A stretch of DNA of 64,000 nucleotides from the NCBI GenBank assembly GCA_024138025.1, contig JAMXBD010001372.1, forward strand, positions 248,001 through 312,000, in the 5' to 3' direction. The DNA comes from Combretum micranthum (taxonomy: Eukaryota; Streptophyta; Magnoliopsida; Myrtales; Combretaceae). A model generated the notes under the pieces. The model was given only the letters and a program-made list of their open reading frames with translations, had not been told where the DNA came from and searched no databases. This document shows positions 22,001-31,371 of the stretch, piece after piece (the stretch's first letter is position 1; each line of letters begins with the position of its first letter). Both the position numbers and the translations under genes were made by a program.

Positions 22001-25000
22001 TGGTACTAACCCTGGATTCACCTGTTTTCCAAGATCAATCTGCACTGAGATGCTGGCTTTTGATAGGTCTATGCCCGCAGCATGGAGGGCATTTGTCAAG
22101 TGGTTCAATAGCCTGCATCATCGGTTGTTGTTACTTCAAACAAACAAATGAAGCACATACTAAGATTTCAACATTACAAAAAAAATGCAACTACATGTTA
22201 CTTAACTACAAGACTTGCAGAGAGAGCATCATGTATCTTCAGTCAGGTCTTCATCATGCATCAACCCGAAAGAAACAGTAGCATTCAAACAGCCTGACTA
22301 AGCAATAAACATTAAAATAGAGCACTAAAACTTCATACATGAATCAGTTTACTCAAATTAATGTGTCTCTAACTGTGACGAGCAATATATCCAAATGGAA
22401 CATAACAAAAAGATACAGCCACCCACAGAATCATTGTGAAGACATTCATGTTACTCCTATTTCTTCTTGTTGTTGCTAGATAGGTACCACATCCTCAAAA
22501 TACTATCAAACCACAAAATAAATATTCAGATAAACACTGAAGTAAATATAGAATCAATCGAATGCAATTTTCAGTTATTCAGAAATTCAGAAACGATTTC
22601 TTGAAATTTTCAATTTCCTAAATGCAATTTTTAATGTTCTAAGTTAAAATATAAGAGTTTTAACAGGATAACGATTCAAAAAATTAAGGTTCACAAACCA
22701 TCAATGCTAGTAATGCCAAATTAGTGTGTGTGTGCGGGTGGGGAGGAGGAAAGGAGTGTGGGTGGGGTGTTGGGGGCGGGGGGTGGGGGGTGGTGATGTT
22801 GGTGGGGGTTGGGGGTGTGTTGGGGGAAGATGCAATTAAATGAATGAAGTCTTTCCTAGAAGCAAGACAATTCAAAGCCATGAAAACAAAAAGTAAATGG
22901 CTAATTCTTAAGCATATTTAAGCAAATTGCGGAGATGAAGTTTTGGTTATGTCATTAAGCCTCACCCTTGTGAGTATGCACTCGAGATGCTTATTGTTCC
23001 ACCTTCAATGGTCAAGTCTCCAGGTTGATTCAGGATGTTATTAGTTGTAGGAGACTCTATTGATTGTTCCCGATGAGCATAAGCACCACTTTTAACACTA
23101 TCAGGCATTTGAACTCCTTTGTTAGCTGTCTCTGACTGTGGATCAGAAGATTTACAAGCAAGATCTCTGCCTGGCTCCAGATCGAGTGGAGTATGCACAT
23201 TTCCAAGAACACTTGATGTACTTCCAACATTGTTATCATCAAACCTTCCAGGATATGCTGATGTTGGACCAGAACCATTCCTTACAGCCTGAGGATGACC
23301 AACAAAACTCTGAACACGCCAGTGACTATTTCTCTGTTGAAAACAGCTTATAAGTTGTTTCGATATAAACAGGTCGGTGCACAGCTTCACCAAAATAAAG
23401 TACTTTCATTACATGGATAATATAGCAAGCCAAGATGTGGAAGTAAAAGCTAAGAAGGTACTTCAATTTGAACATATAATAATGTTCTTCACACAGAAGA
23501 ATTGTTGTGAAGATAATGATGGTATAGGATTTCAGAAAGACATTATGATCCATGATTTTCTAAACTTTTTCATTGATTAAAGAAGAACATTCACTATATT
23601 TTATTATTGGTACTTAGTAATAGAAAGAGTTAGAATAGGTAAGAGATCCTACTGTTACCTTTGGAATATATATGGTGAGAAATATTTTGAGTTACTATTA
23701 ATATTATCATTAAATTTTCTAGGATATATTTTACTAGTTTCAGTGTAAATGATTCTGAGGCAGGATAAATACGTTGTTACAGAGATGAATAGGAACAAGC
23801 CAAGCATTGTAATGAAAACTAAAGTCATAATTCTACCTTAAAGAGTTAGAACAGATTAGAAGTTGGAGGGTTCTCCAGGACAAGCTCTTAGCACTTTCAT
23901 TTATACACATTTTGCCCGATTTCAGATCATGACAAAAGATGCATGTGACAATGAAAAAACAGCCATTCTTAAAGGGTACTCTAACATCATCCCAATTCCC
24001 CCCACCACGCATCCACCATTACCCCTCCCCCATTCACCCACCCATCAAAGCAGCTGTACTCATTGGTTTTTCGCAATTCAGGCATAGGAAAAACATATTA
24101 TTAAAATACTTGAAAATGCGAAAGGCAGAAGAGATTAACCAATCGCAAATTTGACTATATCCTTTTTCAAGTGAAAAATTTTTTATGTATTAATCGCTTT
24201 ACCAATTCAATCTAGAAAAAGAACGGCTAACAGCATCACCTCGTAGGTATATGACAAAGGGAAATGCCCAGTAACTAAACAAATACAAAGTTGTAACACT
24301 ATTTACAAAAGAAGGCATCTCTACTAACCCAAGGAATCAACTTAGTAGGCTCGGTGCTCCACCCCTCATATGGGCCTTCATATTTCTGTACCTTCTCCTG
24401 TAGGTAGCGTACATAATCAATTACCTGCAGGTAGACACAAATAACCAGTAATTAAATCTGAAAACCTAATATATCTGATCATATTACAAATGGATTCTGG
24501 CTTAGTCAAAACTATTGTGCATTACCTCTAATAGAAATGATGCTGTGTCCTCTTCTGATCACCATGGGGTATAAGGTCTCTCAAAATCTGAAATCTATAG
24601 AAGTTACAAACCATTAGTTTGCAAAGTTAAGCTTAAAGTCAAATATTTCTAGTCCAGAATATATTCCACTGAACTAAATCAAGTTGTTGTAGGGAGTGAG
24701 CATCTTATATTGGCTTAAATCTTTTAGTTATAGAAGCATGATAATGGTATGACAATACAATGACCCAATACTTTAGTGAAATGCTCAGCATTTCTCATTA
24801 CACCACTACACCTTTTCATGCTGTCTCATGTCATTACATGTTCACTTGAGGTAAATGAACAATTCAGCAACCTAGGCAAAACTAGCATATTATGCATTCA
24901 TACACAAACAAGTGTAGAAACTCAAGCACGGTCAAATTCTTTGCTTCATGTTCAATCCTCCATCTTTGGTTTGAACAGAATCCCTAAGACTCCAAAGACA

Positions 25001-26368
25001 AAACCATAAATATTGCACAAGTAACTAGAAATCAGCCGCACAATTCTCTTCAAAGTGAGTAAGTTCATACTATGGAGATGGAGTAGTTTTTGTCTAAGGA
25101 CCATTTTGGCATCATTTTAGCATCGTTTTCAAACCGAACCAATATCAAACCGATACTGAACCGATACATATATGATATGAAAAACCAACAGTTTTACTCA
25201 TAAACTGAGCAAACTGAATGGATATTGCACTAATATTGATATTAAACCAATACTGAACCGATATCAATCTGATACAAATAAAAAACTGATAATCCAAACA
25301 GACCCTAAAACACTTTCTCCTTCGTCAAGCAAGCACATGTCAGAAATTATAATATCCAGGGGGGACCTATATAACAATTTAAAAATTGGAAATGGATTTG
25401 AACAACGCTTCAAAGTTAGAACTTGTCATGACAAACTACATGAGATCCTAGAATCAAATTCAATGAAGCTGCTCCTGGAGCTCTCCAGAGATTGCAAGCA
25501 TTTTGATCATAGCAATTTGTCTCGAGATTAAAAAATAAGAAATCAACATCCATATATGATGAGATTTAACTAGAAAATGCTACTAAACGACTCTAAAAGC
25601 ATACCTCTCGTTGATTTTACTCCTCCTCCGCTGCTCGGTAACGGAATGTTTAGACCGGATTGCATTTGCTCTATCGTTGTTTTTATCTGCTTTCAGTATC
25701 CAAGCCCCCACAACGGAAACAGAAATGAATAACCTCAGAATCAGAAACTTAAAAACTCCACATTGACATCAACAAACACACAAAGATATGTCCAGAAAAG
25801 ACTGAATTACATAAGCATAGTATTTTGTCTAAGCATAACATATTCCAGAAACCCACATGCCTAATCTTCAAAGAATATTACATAAAACGGGACAATTCAT
25901 CGGAAACCCAACTATCTTATAGTTTATTATACTGAAAGGCAAATAAAGAAGACATTTTGAAGAAAACCCAATTATCAAAAGATCATGAGAGACATATAAA
26001 AGCAAGACACTTCAAAGAAAAAAAAAAAACCTAATCACAAATAAAAGCAATTCGAAGAATACCCAAAATCCCAAATAGCACAAATGAATTAAAAACAACA
26101 AAAATTAAACAAATTTACGAACAACCGAATTCTCTATTGATCACAAATGCATAAAGACCAAAACTTCATAGCATATTATCAAATGGGAACGGAAAAGAAG
26201 GAAAAAGAGTGAAGAAAAGGTGGTGCCTTTGGGGTTGGTAGTAATGGGAGGGTTGGAAGAAGAAGAAGGATGGGGAGGAAGGAGAGAAGGAGGAGCATCC
26301 TTCTTGGGAGTATTGAAATCATCGTCCTCGTACTCATCATACTCTTGATTTCCTTTTTCTGACCTCAT
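18972..26368 (-). CDS. BIM2: BIM2-like bHLH transcription factor gene, seven exons, exon 3 frameshifted
   Basis: BIM proteins are nuclear bHLH factors that bind E-boxes with BES1/BZR1 in brassinosteroid signalling (known for the family). Coding exons on the minus strand are 26,368-~26,227, 25,686(or 25,689)-25,605, 24,594-24,526, 24,424-24,329, 23,333-22,966, 22,112-21,983 and 19,052-18,972. Introns 2-6 start GT and end AG and keep phase. The start [18 protein letters not shown], the basic region [16 protein letters not shown] with the H-E-R contacts, the block [17 protein letters not shown], the [13 protein letters not shown] block, [17 protein letters not shown] and a terminal AHKRQRL match the family in order. 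One base is missing in exon 3, inside the second half of the bHLH, so the mRNA would hit a stop at once. Without that loss the product would be about 322 residues, near the family size. It may be a pseudogene or a local assembly error. BIM2 fits best; BIM1 proteins are longer. Confidence 0.85.
19206..19258. repeat. (AT)n followed by (TTTTC)n microsatellite
   Basis: In BIM intron 6, an alternating AT tract runs directly into a T-run and then about six TTTTC units. Confidence 0.8.
19448..21895 (-). mobile_element. Composite decayed retrotransposon DNA in BIM intron 6
   Basis: Two diverged direct repeats of about 160 bp (19,490-19,652 and 21,735-21,880) share AATTGATA, TTCAT, CTCCCAAATGCACCATAAAT and AATAAATATTTAT. 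Next to the right copy, on the minus strand, is TGGTATCAGATCC (21,534-21,546), a gypsy-type tRNA-Met primer site. At about 20,800-20,420 translated fragments such as [12 protein letters not shown] and [10 protein letters not shown] match the Retrotrans_gag pattern. 19,653-20,100 instead resembles an L1-type LINE 3' end: [19 protein letters not shown], then a TTTTAATGAAAT tail and an A-run at 19,662-19,653. I read it as a gypsy element with truncated LTRs plus a LINE fragment. The nesting order is uncertain. Confidence 0.45.
21983..22112 (-). CDS. BIM2: BIM-like gene exon 6
   Basis: 130 nt. The first base completes Gly, then [20 protein letters not shown] and [15 protein letters not shown] follow. 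This is the family's most conserved C-terminal block, an amphipathic helix followed by a beta-like VQIDLGK. The acceptor is ATGCAG and the donor AAAG|GTATGT. Confidence 0.9.
22723..22828 (+). repeat. G-rich tract in BIM intron 5
   Basis: The plus strand is almost free of C for about 105 bases. It starts with (GT)n and continues with many runs of three to six G, which meets the simple pattern for G-quadruplexes several times over. The gene is on the minus strand, so the G-runs are on the template strand and the intron RNA is C-rich. Confidence 0.75.
22966..23333 (-). CDS. BIM2: BIM-like gene exon 5
   Basis: 368 nt, opening [20 protein letters not shown] and closing [17 protein letters not shown]. 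These are the two conserved blocks of the BIM C-terminal half. Between them is a Ser/Asn/Pro-rich linker. The acceptor is AACAG|AGA. The donor is GG|GTGAGG, leaving phase 2. Confidence 0.88.
23992..24044 (+). repeat. C-rich tract in BIM intron 4
   Basis: A stretch of CCC/CCCC runs separated by A, AC or ATT. On the minus (coding) strand it is G-rich, the opposite polarity to the tract in intron 5. Confidence 0.65.
24329..24424 (-). CDS. BIM2: BIM-like gene exon 4 (helix 2 and conserved tail)
   Basis: 96 nt, phase 0 at both ends. It encodes [20 protein letters not shown] and then [12 protein letters not shown], the end of helix 2 plus the BIM-specific WS.EPTKL.PW motif. The acceptor is TGCAG|GTAATT and the donor TGG|GTTAGT. 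Confidence 0.9.
24526..24594 (-). pseudogene. BIM2: BIM-like gene exon 3, one base short
   Basis: The exon sits between CTATAG and GTAATG. It starts by completing the Arg codon of NER and reads [15 protein letters not shown]. The next codons should give DTASFLLE, but they read so only if one base is added in the AGAGGACAC stretch (24,547-24,553). The exon is 69 nt long where phase-keeping needs 70. As written the frame runs to TAG within 12 codons. Confidence 0.85.
25085..25306. repeat. MITE-like repeat in BIM intron 2
   Basis: It contains several AACCGATA(C/T) words, GTTTTACTCATAAACT, and ends AATCCAAACAGACCC. These match the copies at 13.7, 27.6 and 28.3 kb and the triplicated unit at 16.9 kb. 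It seems to be an insertion in the intron. Confidence 0.5.
25605..25686 (-). CDS. BIM2: BIM-like gene exon 2 (bHLH basic region)
   Basis: Encodes [15 protein letters not shown] followed by [12 protein letters not shown], the DNA-contacting basic region and the start of helix 1. The donor is AG|GTATGC at 25,604. The acceptor is CAG at 25,689-25,687, or AAG ending at 25,690, which would give a start at 25,689 and one extra codon. Confidence 0.85.
26227..26368 (-). CDS. BIM2: BIM-like gene exon 1
   Basis: The ATG at 26,368 opens an acidic N-terminus ([18 protein letters not shown]) typical of BIM2. Codons continue as a Pro/Ser-rich linker to about TTNPK. No good GT donor exists where the homology ends. 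Ending at 26,227 (AAAG followed by GC) joins exon 2 in frame, but the surrounding bases are a weak match even for a GC donor. Confidence 0.6.
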
Positions 26369-26934
26369 ACTGCCCCTCTGTTCCTTCTTTCTTTAAATTT
26401 ATTTCTTTTGTTTCCCAATAAAAATCGATCAGCAATTGAAATTCTGACAATTTCCCTCTTAGACAGACAAAATTTGAAAAGAAAAAGTGTAAGACTCAGA
26501 AATTTTTTAGGTGTTTAAAGTTGAAGTTCTCTCTTTCTCTCTGTAGGATTCGGTTGGAATTCCGAGGATGCGTTTTTCAGGAGCCTAGGAGGAGTGTGAC
26601 GCTGTCTTGTTTGTCTATTCGATGGTGAGAGTTGGGGAAAAAAGGGAGCGCTTGTAGGCAGGTTAGCTCAGCTCACGGGCTGCCCGTGACGACGACTAAA
26701 GTTTAAGTCCTGCTCCTACTCATTGTATTTTCGCTTCTTTTTTCTTATTTAAATGGAAATTATGACAGGTTACCCCCTGTTTCTCAATTTTAGATAGAGG
26801 AACCCATGGAAAAGGAAAATGAAATAAAAATAAAGTAAAATACGAAGAATGAGTAATTTTTATTTTCTATGAATGAAAAAGAATGGAGTTCACAATCAAC
26901 GGTTGTTGAATTTATATTAGACAATCAGTATGGG
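26369..26934 (-). promoter_or_regulatory. Upstream region of the BIM gene with a tRNA-like relic
   Basis: Immediately 5' of the BIM start codon and on its strand. 26,384-26,565 contains pyrimidine/purine-rich runs but no clear TATA box was chosen. At 26,657-26,725 a TTAGCTCAGCTCACGGG word and an AGTTTAAGTCCTG word about 40 bp apart look like pol III A and B boxes on the plus strand, possibly a SINE relic. Confidence 0.3.
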
Positions 26935-27612
26935 CTTGTTTGGCTTATTAGTTTTGCGTTTGATTAGCATCTGTTTTGAGTTCAATACATGTTTAAGATT
27001 GTTATAATTTCGATGAAACTAATTACCAATATAACATAGTAAAATCATTTTTAAAAAACAGGATATAATAATTTACACATAAATCACCAGAATAAAACAA
27101 GATATAATATTTATATATCGTTACTATATCGCGATTAGTGATCGAGTTATAGGAGTTAATCACATATTGCGATTAGCACTCGCGATATGAATTTTTCATT
27201 TGCATGTAAATCGAGTTTTATGAATATTGCGACTACAACACGTGATATACAGTACACAGTATAATGTTTGCATTTTCTAATTTATACACAAGATTTAGCA
27301 ACTATATATTGGTAATTATTTTATTTTGACCTTAAATAAGTAATTAATTTCGATTAGAGTTGTAAACATGAAATTATTTCTATCTGTTTTAATTAAACTA
27401 TTTGTCAAAAATAAAATAAATGAAAAAGAGATATTTTTACTTATAAATAAACTTTACAGATCGTATATATAGATTACATATATATATATATATATATAAG
27501 ATATAGATAAAATACATATATAGATTATATAGTGATCATAAATAGATAAGATACAGATGCAAATCATATATAAATAAGATTCAGATGAAAAACATACAAT
27601 CCAAACAGACCC
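26935..27612. repeat. MITE-like repeat region, AATCCAAACAGACCC family
   Basis: The left side starts GGGCTTGTTTGG and the right side ends CCAAACAGACCC, its approximate complement. In between are two CGATTAG(C/T) blocks and an (AT)n tract at 27,476-27,497. The size is larger than the sister copies, so a nested insertion or two adjacent copies are possible. No target duplication was confirmed. Confidence 0.4.
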
Positions 27613-28131
27613 ATATGAAAAGGTATTGATATATAAGGGTAAGTTTATTTATTTAAGATATCAATATTTCGAGTCGGTAAAGAATAATTTAAGAAGAATA
27701 AGTTTATTTAAATATCAATATTTCAAGTAATTAACAAGGAAAACAAGTTTCGCAAAGTAAATTAAAATAAGATATCCATAAATTATTGTTGAGGAAAATG
27801 GAGAAAACTTAATTGAAAACTAATAAAAACATTGATATATTATATGAATATTGCAAACGTTGAATACTCATTGGATCACTTCACGAAATGTTGATTTCTC
27901 TTTTAAACCACTTAAAAAGTTATTATCTTAAATAAACTTATTCCAAAGGTTGATAATTTAAGACGTAATTTACCATAAACAATTATCACTTATTTCCATT
28001 ATTTCACATGTTTTTTCTATAATTTGAAAAGAATAGATAATTTCTTATATAATTTACCTTAAACAATTATCACTTATTGCTATTATTTCACATGTTTTTC
28101 TATAATTTGAAAAGAAAGAAAGGGATTCAAA
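27613..28131. repeat. AT-rich sequence with an internal duplication
   Basis: Two short near-copies of a CAATTATCACTTATT..CATTATTTCACATGTTTTT...CTATAATTTGAAAAGAA block lie at about 27,978-28,035 and 28,054-28,112. Nothing gene-like is seen. Confidence 0.5.
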
Positions 28132-28343
28132 GGGTCTGGTTGTTTTGGCTTTTTTTCAGCAAATACAGACACTTTTTCAAACTTTTTGCTAACAAATTAT
28201 TTATCAAGAAATAGATATATTCTCATCAAAAGATCAAATAGAACAAATATAGATAAAATTTAAATGTAAATCGGATATATTTACACATATCATTTTAAAA
28301 AGATACAAATACAGATGAAAAACAGACAATCCAAACAGACCCA
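28132..28343. mobile_element. MITE, AATCCAAACAGACCC family
   Basis: The left end GGGTCTGGTTGTTTTGG and the right end CCAAACAGACCC are inverted partners. Flanking CAAAG words (overlapping the first and last G/C) could be a 5-bp target duplication. The inner TTTATCAAGAAATAGATA and GATGAAAAACAGACAATCC words recur in sister copies at 13.7 and 27.6 kb. Confidence 0.5.
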
Positions 28344-28983
28344 AAGTTACAATAGACTTTTACTTGGTTGCTTCGTCTTGTGTCAATTTACACTCTTTAC
28401 TTAAGTTGTCAAACATATATTTGTTTCGATGTGCTATTGTTTCCATCAATTTTCAGTGTACAACGTTTTGTGACTAATTATATTTTGGTGGAAATTTTGG
28501 ATATTTAAATAAAAAATAGTATTTTATTTAATAGAATCATGTTGGCCATAGTAGCGTTGTGTTTAAAGTGGAGATTAAAGGAAATGAGCAGAAAAAGAAA
28601 GGAAAGTAAAAATTGAAAGGGAAGATAGTTTTCATTTCTTATATTAACTATTAAAATAAAAACCAAAGGAAATTAAATTAAATGTTTGCTTTCCATATTA
28701 TAAATACAATAAAATATCCCTTATTTTATATTTTTAACTTTCATTTTAGAAAGTTATTCTATAAATTAAATGTTTTCCTTTCATCTCTTCCATTTCCCCC
28801 CACATTTATTTCCAAAAATAGGAAAAAAAACTGACTCAAATGGAAATATTTCTATTGGTTTATCTAGACCCCGGCTGCACAGGTTATGATCCGTATGAAG
28901 ACCAAGTTGTGCGAGGTTGAAGACCGCCAGCCCGCCAGGTTAGGAGAAAAACTATTAAAAAGAAAAAAATAAAGAAAGAGAAA

Positions 28984-29019
<36 letters not shown>

Positions 29020-29629
29020 TAAAATAGTCCTGCATGAATAACAAGACCATACAGCATTGAGAAAATGGTAGAAAATAACATTGAATTTGATCTGACATTG
29101 ATTGTAGATTGAGAGTGAGACAGACAACATGATTTTGGGAATGGAGTAATTCAATTCCTTTAATGAAAAAAGGAAAAAAAATTCCATTGGTGCGGGTAGG
29201 GAGACAGCGAAAAGGACGAAAAAAATAATTTCTTTTCCAAAAGTTCAAAATAAAAGTTCCATGAGCTTTTGGAATTTGAATTATTATATATTTAAATATT
29301 TATTATCCCATATATTGGAAAATTTTCCATTTCTATATTACCAAGTTAAATTCATTTTAGATAAATTTTCCATTTCTATATTACCACGTTAAATTCATTT
29401 TAGATAAACTAACATTTGAAAAAAAACATGGCACTACTGGATACAATTTCAAAATCTTCAAACGAAATTTCTTTTTTTTTTTTTTAATCAAAGTCATGAG
29501 CAAAAATTAATTAGAGAATAGAGACATATGAGGATGTGCTTGCTTATGCAACTTTTCTTTTGAACATTTAAAAAAAAAAAAAAACAGAATCAATTCCAAC
29601 GGTCAAAGGGCTGCAACTCCGCCTATATT
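28344..29629. other. Intergenic sequence, poly(A) and a short tandem duplication
   Basis: 28,988-29,012 is a pure A tract following an AAAGAAAAAAATAAAG stretch. A direct duplication with the word AAATTTTCCATTTCTATATTACCA occurs twice (29,318 and 29,366). No gene is seen; the T-rich minus-strand frames here are artefacts of the A tract. Confidence 0.5.
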
Positions 29630-29634
29630 GAATC

Positions 29635-31366
29635 TGTAAAATAAAGAAACTGTTTTCTAATGAAAGGCAATAGTATCATTTAATATAAATAAAAGGATTT
29701 TATGGTTTATCCTAATGTATAATTAAATATTTTATCGTTTAGTAGATATGTGATTAAAGATAAAGAGACATTGTTAAATATGAAAAGATGTTGTTAAAGA
29801 TGAAGAGACATTGTTAAAGATGAAAAGACGTTGTTTAAAAATGAAAAGAAGTTGTTAAAGATGAAGAAACGTTGTTAAAACTGAAGAGACGAGGAGCTAT
29901 TCCTTGTCTCCTATATAACTTAGGATTCCTCTCACACCAAAACTATTCCTAAACATGATATTCTTTCAAAATCCTCTCTAATAGTGATCTATGCATTAAG
30001 GAAGCTTAAGAAGCAAGATTAGGGTGAGTTAATTATCATCAAGTCCTTAATAATTTAATGAGTGATATATTCCTAAGGTTCTCTTTTGATTTTGAAGGGA
30101 GTTTAGTTTTTATTGGAGAACTGTGTTATGCAATCAAGGAGAATCAAGATTCAAACTATTAGTAAGTATGAATCTTTTCTATTCTTGTGATAATATAAAA
30201 GTAATCTTTTCGAAATTTCTTAGTGGATTTTGAAAGGAAATCAAGTTCTTAGAAATTCAGAAGAAACCTTAATTTATAGAATTTGGAGATTTTATGGTTT
30301 TACAAATCAAATGAGAAAGTGTGTACAAATCTAGATTTATAGTTTTTTTTTAGATTAGAGTTTAGATGATAATAAAGATTATGGTTATTTTATGGAAAAT
30401 GTTTTAAATTAGTTTTGATTCTGACGATTCAGGTATTGTCTGTGAAATTAGGGTTTATGTTCCTAAAAGCCAATTCAGGGTTTTGTTTTAACTTGTTTGC
30501 TTTTTGATATTTAGGTTTAGAATCTAAAATTATTTGGTTTTAATTGAGTTTGTACTTGTCTCTCACTAAGTTAGTAGATCGGGAGGACCGTTGCTACTAG
30601 AACGGCACCTGATGATTATATGTGGTGTTGTCTCAAGTGGACTTATGTATGGAGATGATTCTGTTAGTTTAGGAGTGGTACGAAAATGGTACTCAGGATG
30701 TGTGGAAGTTCCCAACACCAATTATGTATATTACATATTTTCCATACTGGTTGTTTTTATGGAGTCATGAGTTACTTCGGGTTTAGAAATAGTTGCTAAT
30801 AGTTCTAAACTATATTGTTTGCTGGCTAATCAAAGATAATAACCTGTGGTTTTCGCATATATTTATGCATGTGAAAATTTTGTGATGCTTGTTCATGCAT
30901 ATGTGTTTTATGGTATAGCATATTAGGCCTTCGTGCTTACTCTTTTATTTTCAGGAATAGGAGATGATCCAATAGTATTCGATTTATTTGGCTTGAGGTA
31001 TATGTGGATTATAGGGAGAACGATAGTGGAGATGACCTTCCTGTTGATTGTTAAGTATATTGGACTAATGATAAACAAGTGAAAATTATATGAGGTTTTA
31101 TATGTTTTTATGATTTTGAAAATGTTTATGAGACCTCTCCTTAAGATATTTTTAAGATTTTATTAAGTTGGTTTTTGGTTTATGTTAACTAGGTTGTTAA
31201 GAAGTTTTATCGTTATTTCTTAATATTTTTAAAGGTACCTTATAGGAGAGATTAATTGATACTATATGTGTTTTATATTATGAATAATTAAAATAATAGC
31301 CTTAGTGTGTCTATCTCAAATGAGGAAACGTGATGGGTTATAATATTTTCTATTTATGAGATTACA
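29635..31366 (+). mobile_element. Probable solo LTR of a Ty3/gypsy element
   Basis: The unit begins TGTAAAATAAAG, ends GAGATTACA and is flanked on both sides by GAATC (29,630-29,634 and 31,367-31,371), a perfect 5-bp target duplication. It has a TATATAA at about 29,912 and an AT-rich 5' part with short tandem repeats. No coding sequence, PBS or second LTR is present. The interior wording (for example CAGGAATAGGAGATGATCC) resembles the LTR-type unit at 45.7-51.6 kb. A solo LTR left by recombination is the simplest reading. Confidence 0.5.
29756..29890 (+). repeat. Tandem repeat of about 20 bp, six units
   Basis: Units read approximately GTTGTTAAAGATGAAAAGAC with small changes. The array ends about 20 bp upstream of the TATATAA of the probable solo LTR, so it would sit in the U3 promoter region. 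Confidence 0.7.
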
Positions 31367-31371
31367 GAATC

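Noticed and set aside
22684..22881. Proline-rich 65-codon minus-strand frame
   Set aside because: It is the translation of the G-rich low-complexity tract inside BIM intron 5.
28864..29248. Minus-strand frames of about 100 codons
   Set aside because: They consist largely of poly-Phe from the A tract at 28,988-29,012 and lack any recognisable domain.
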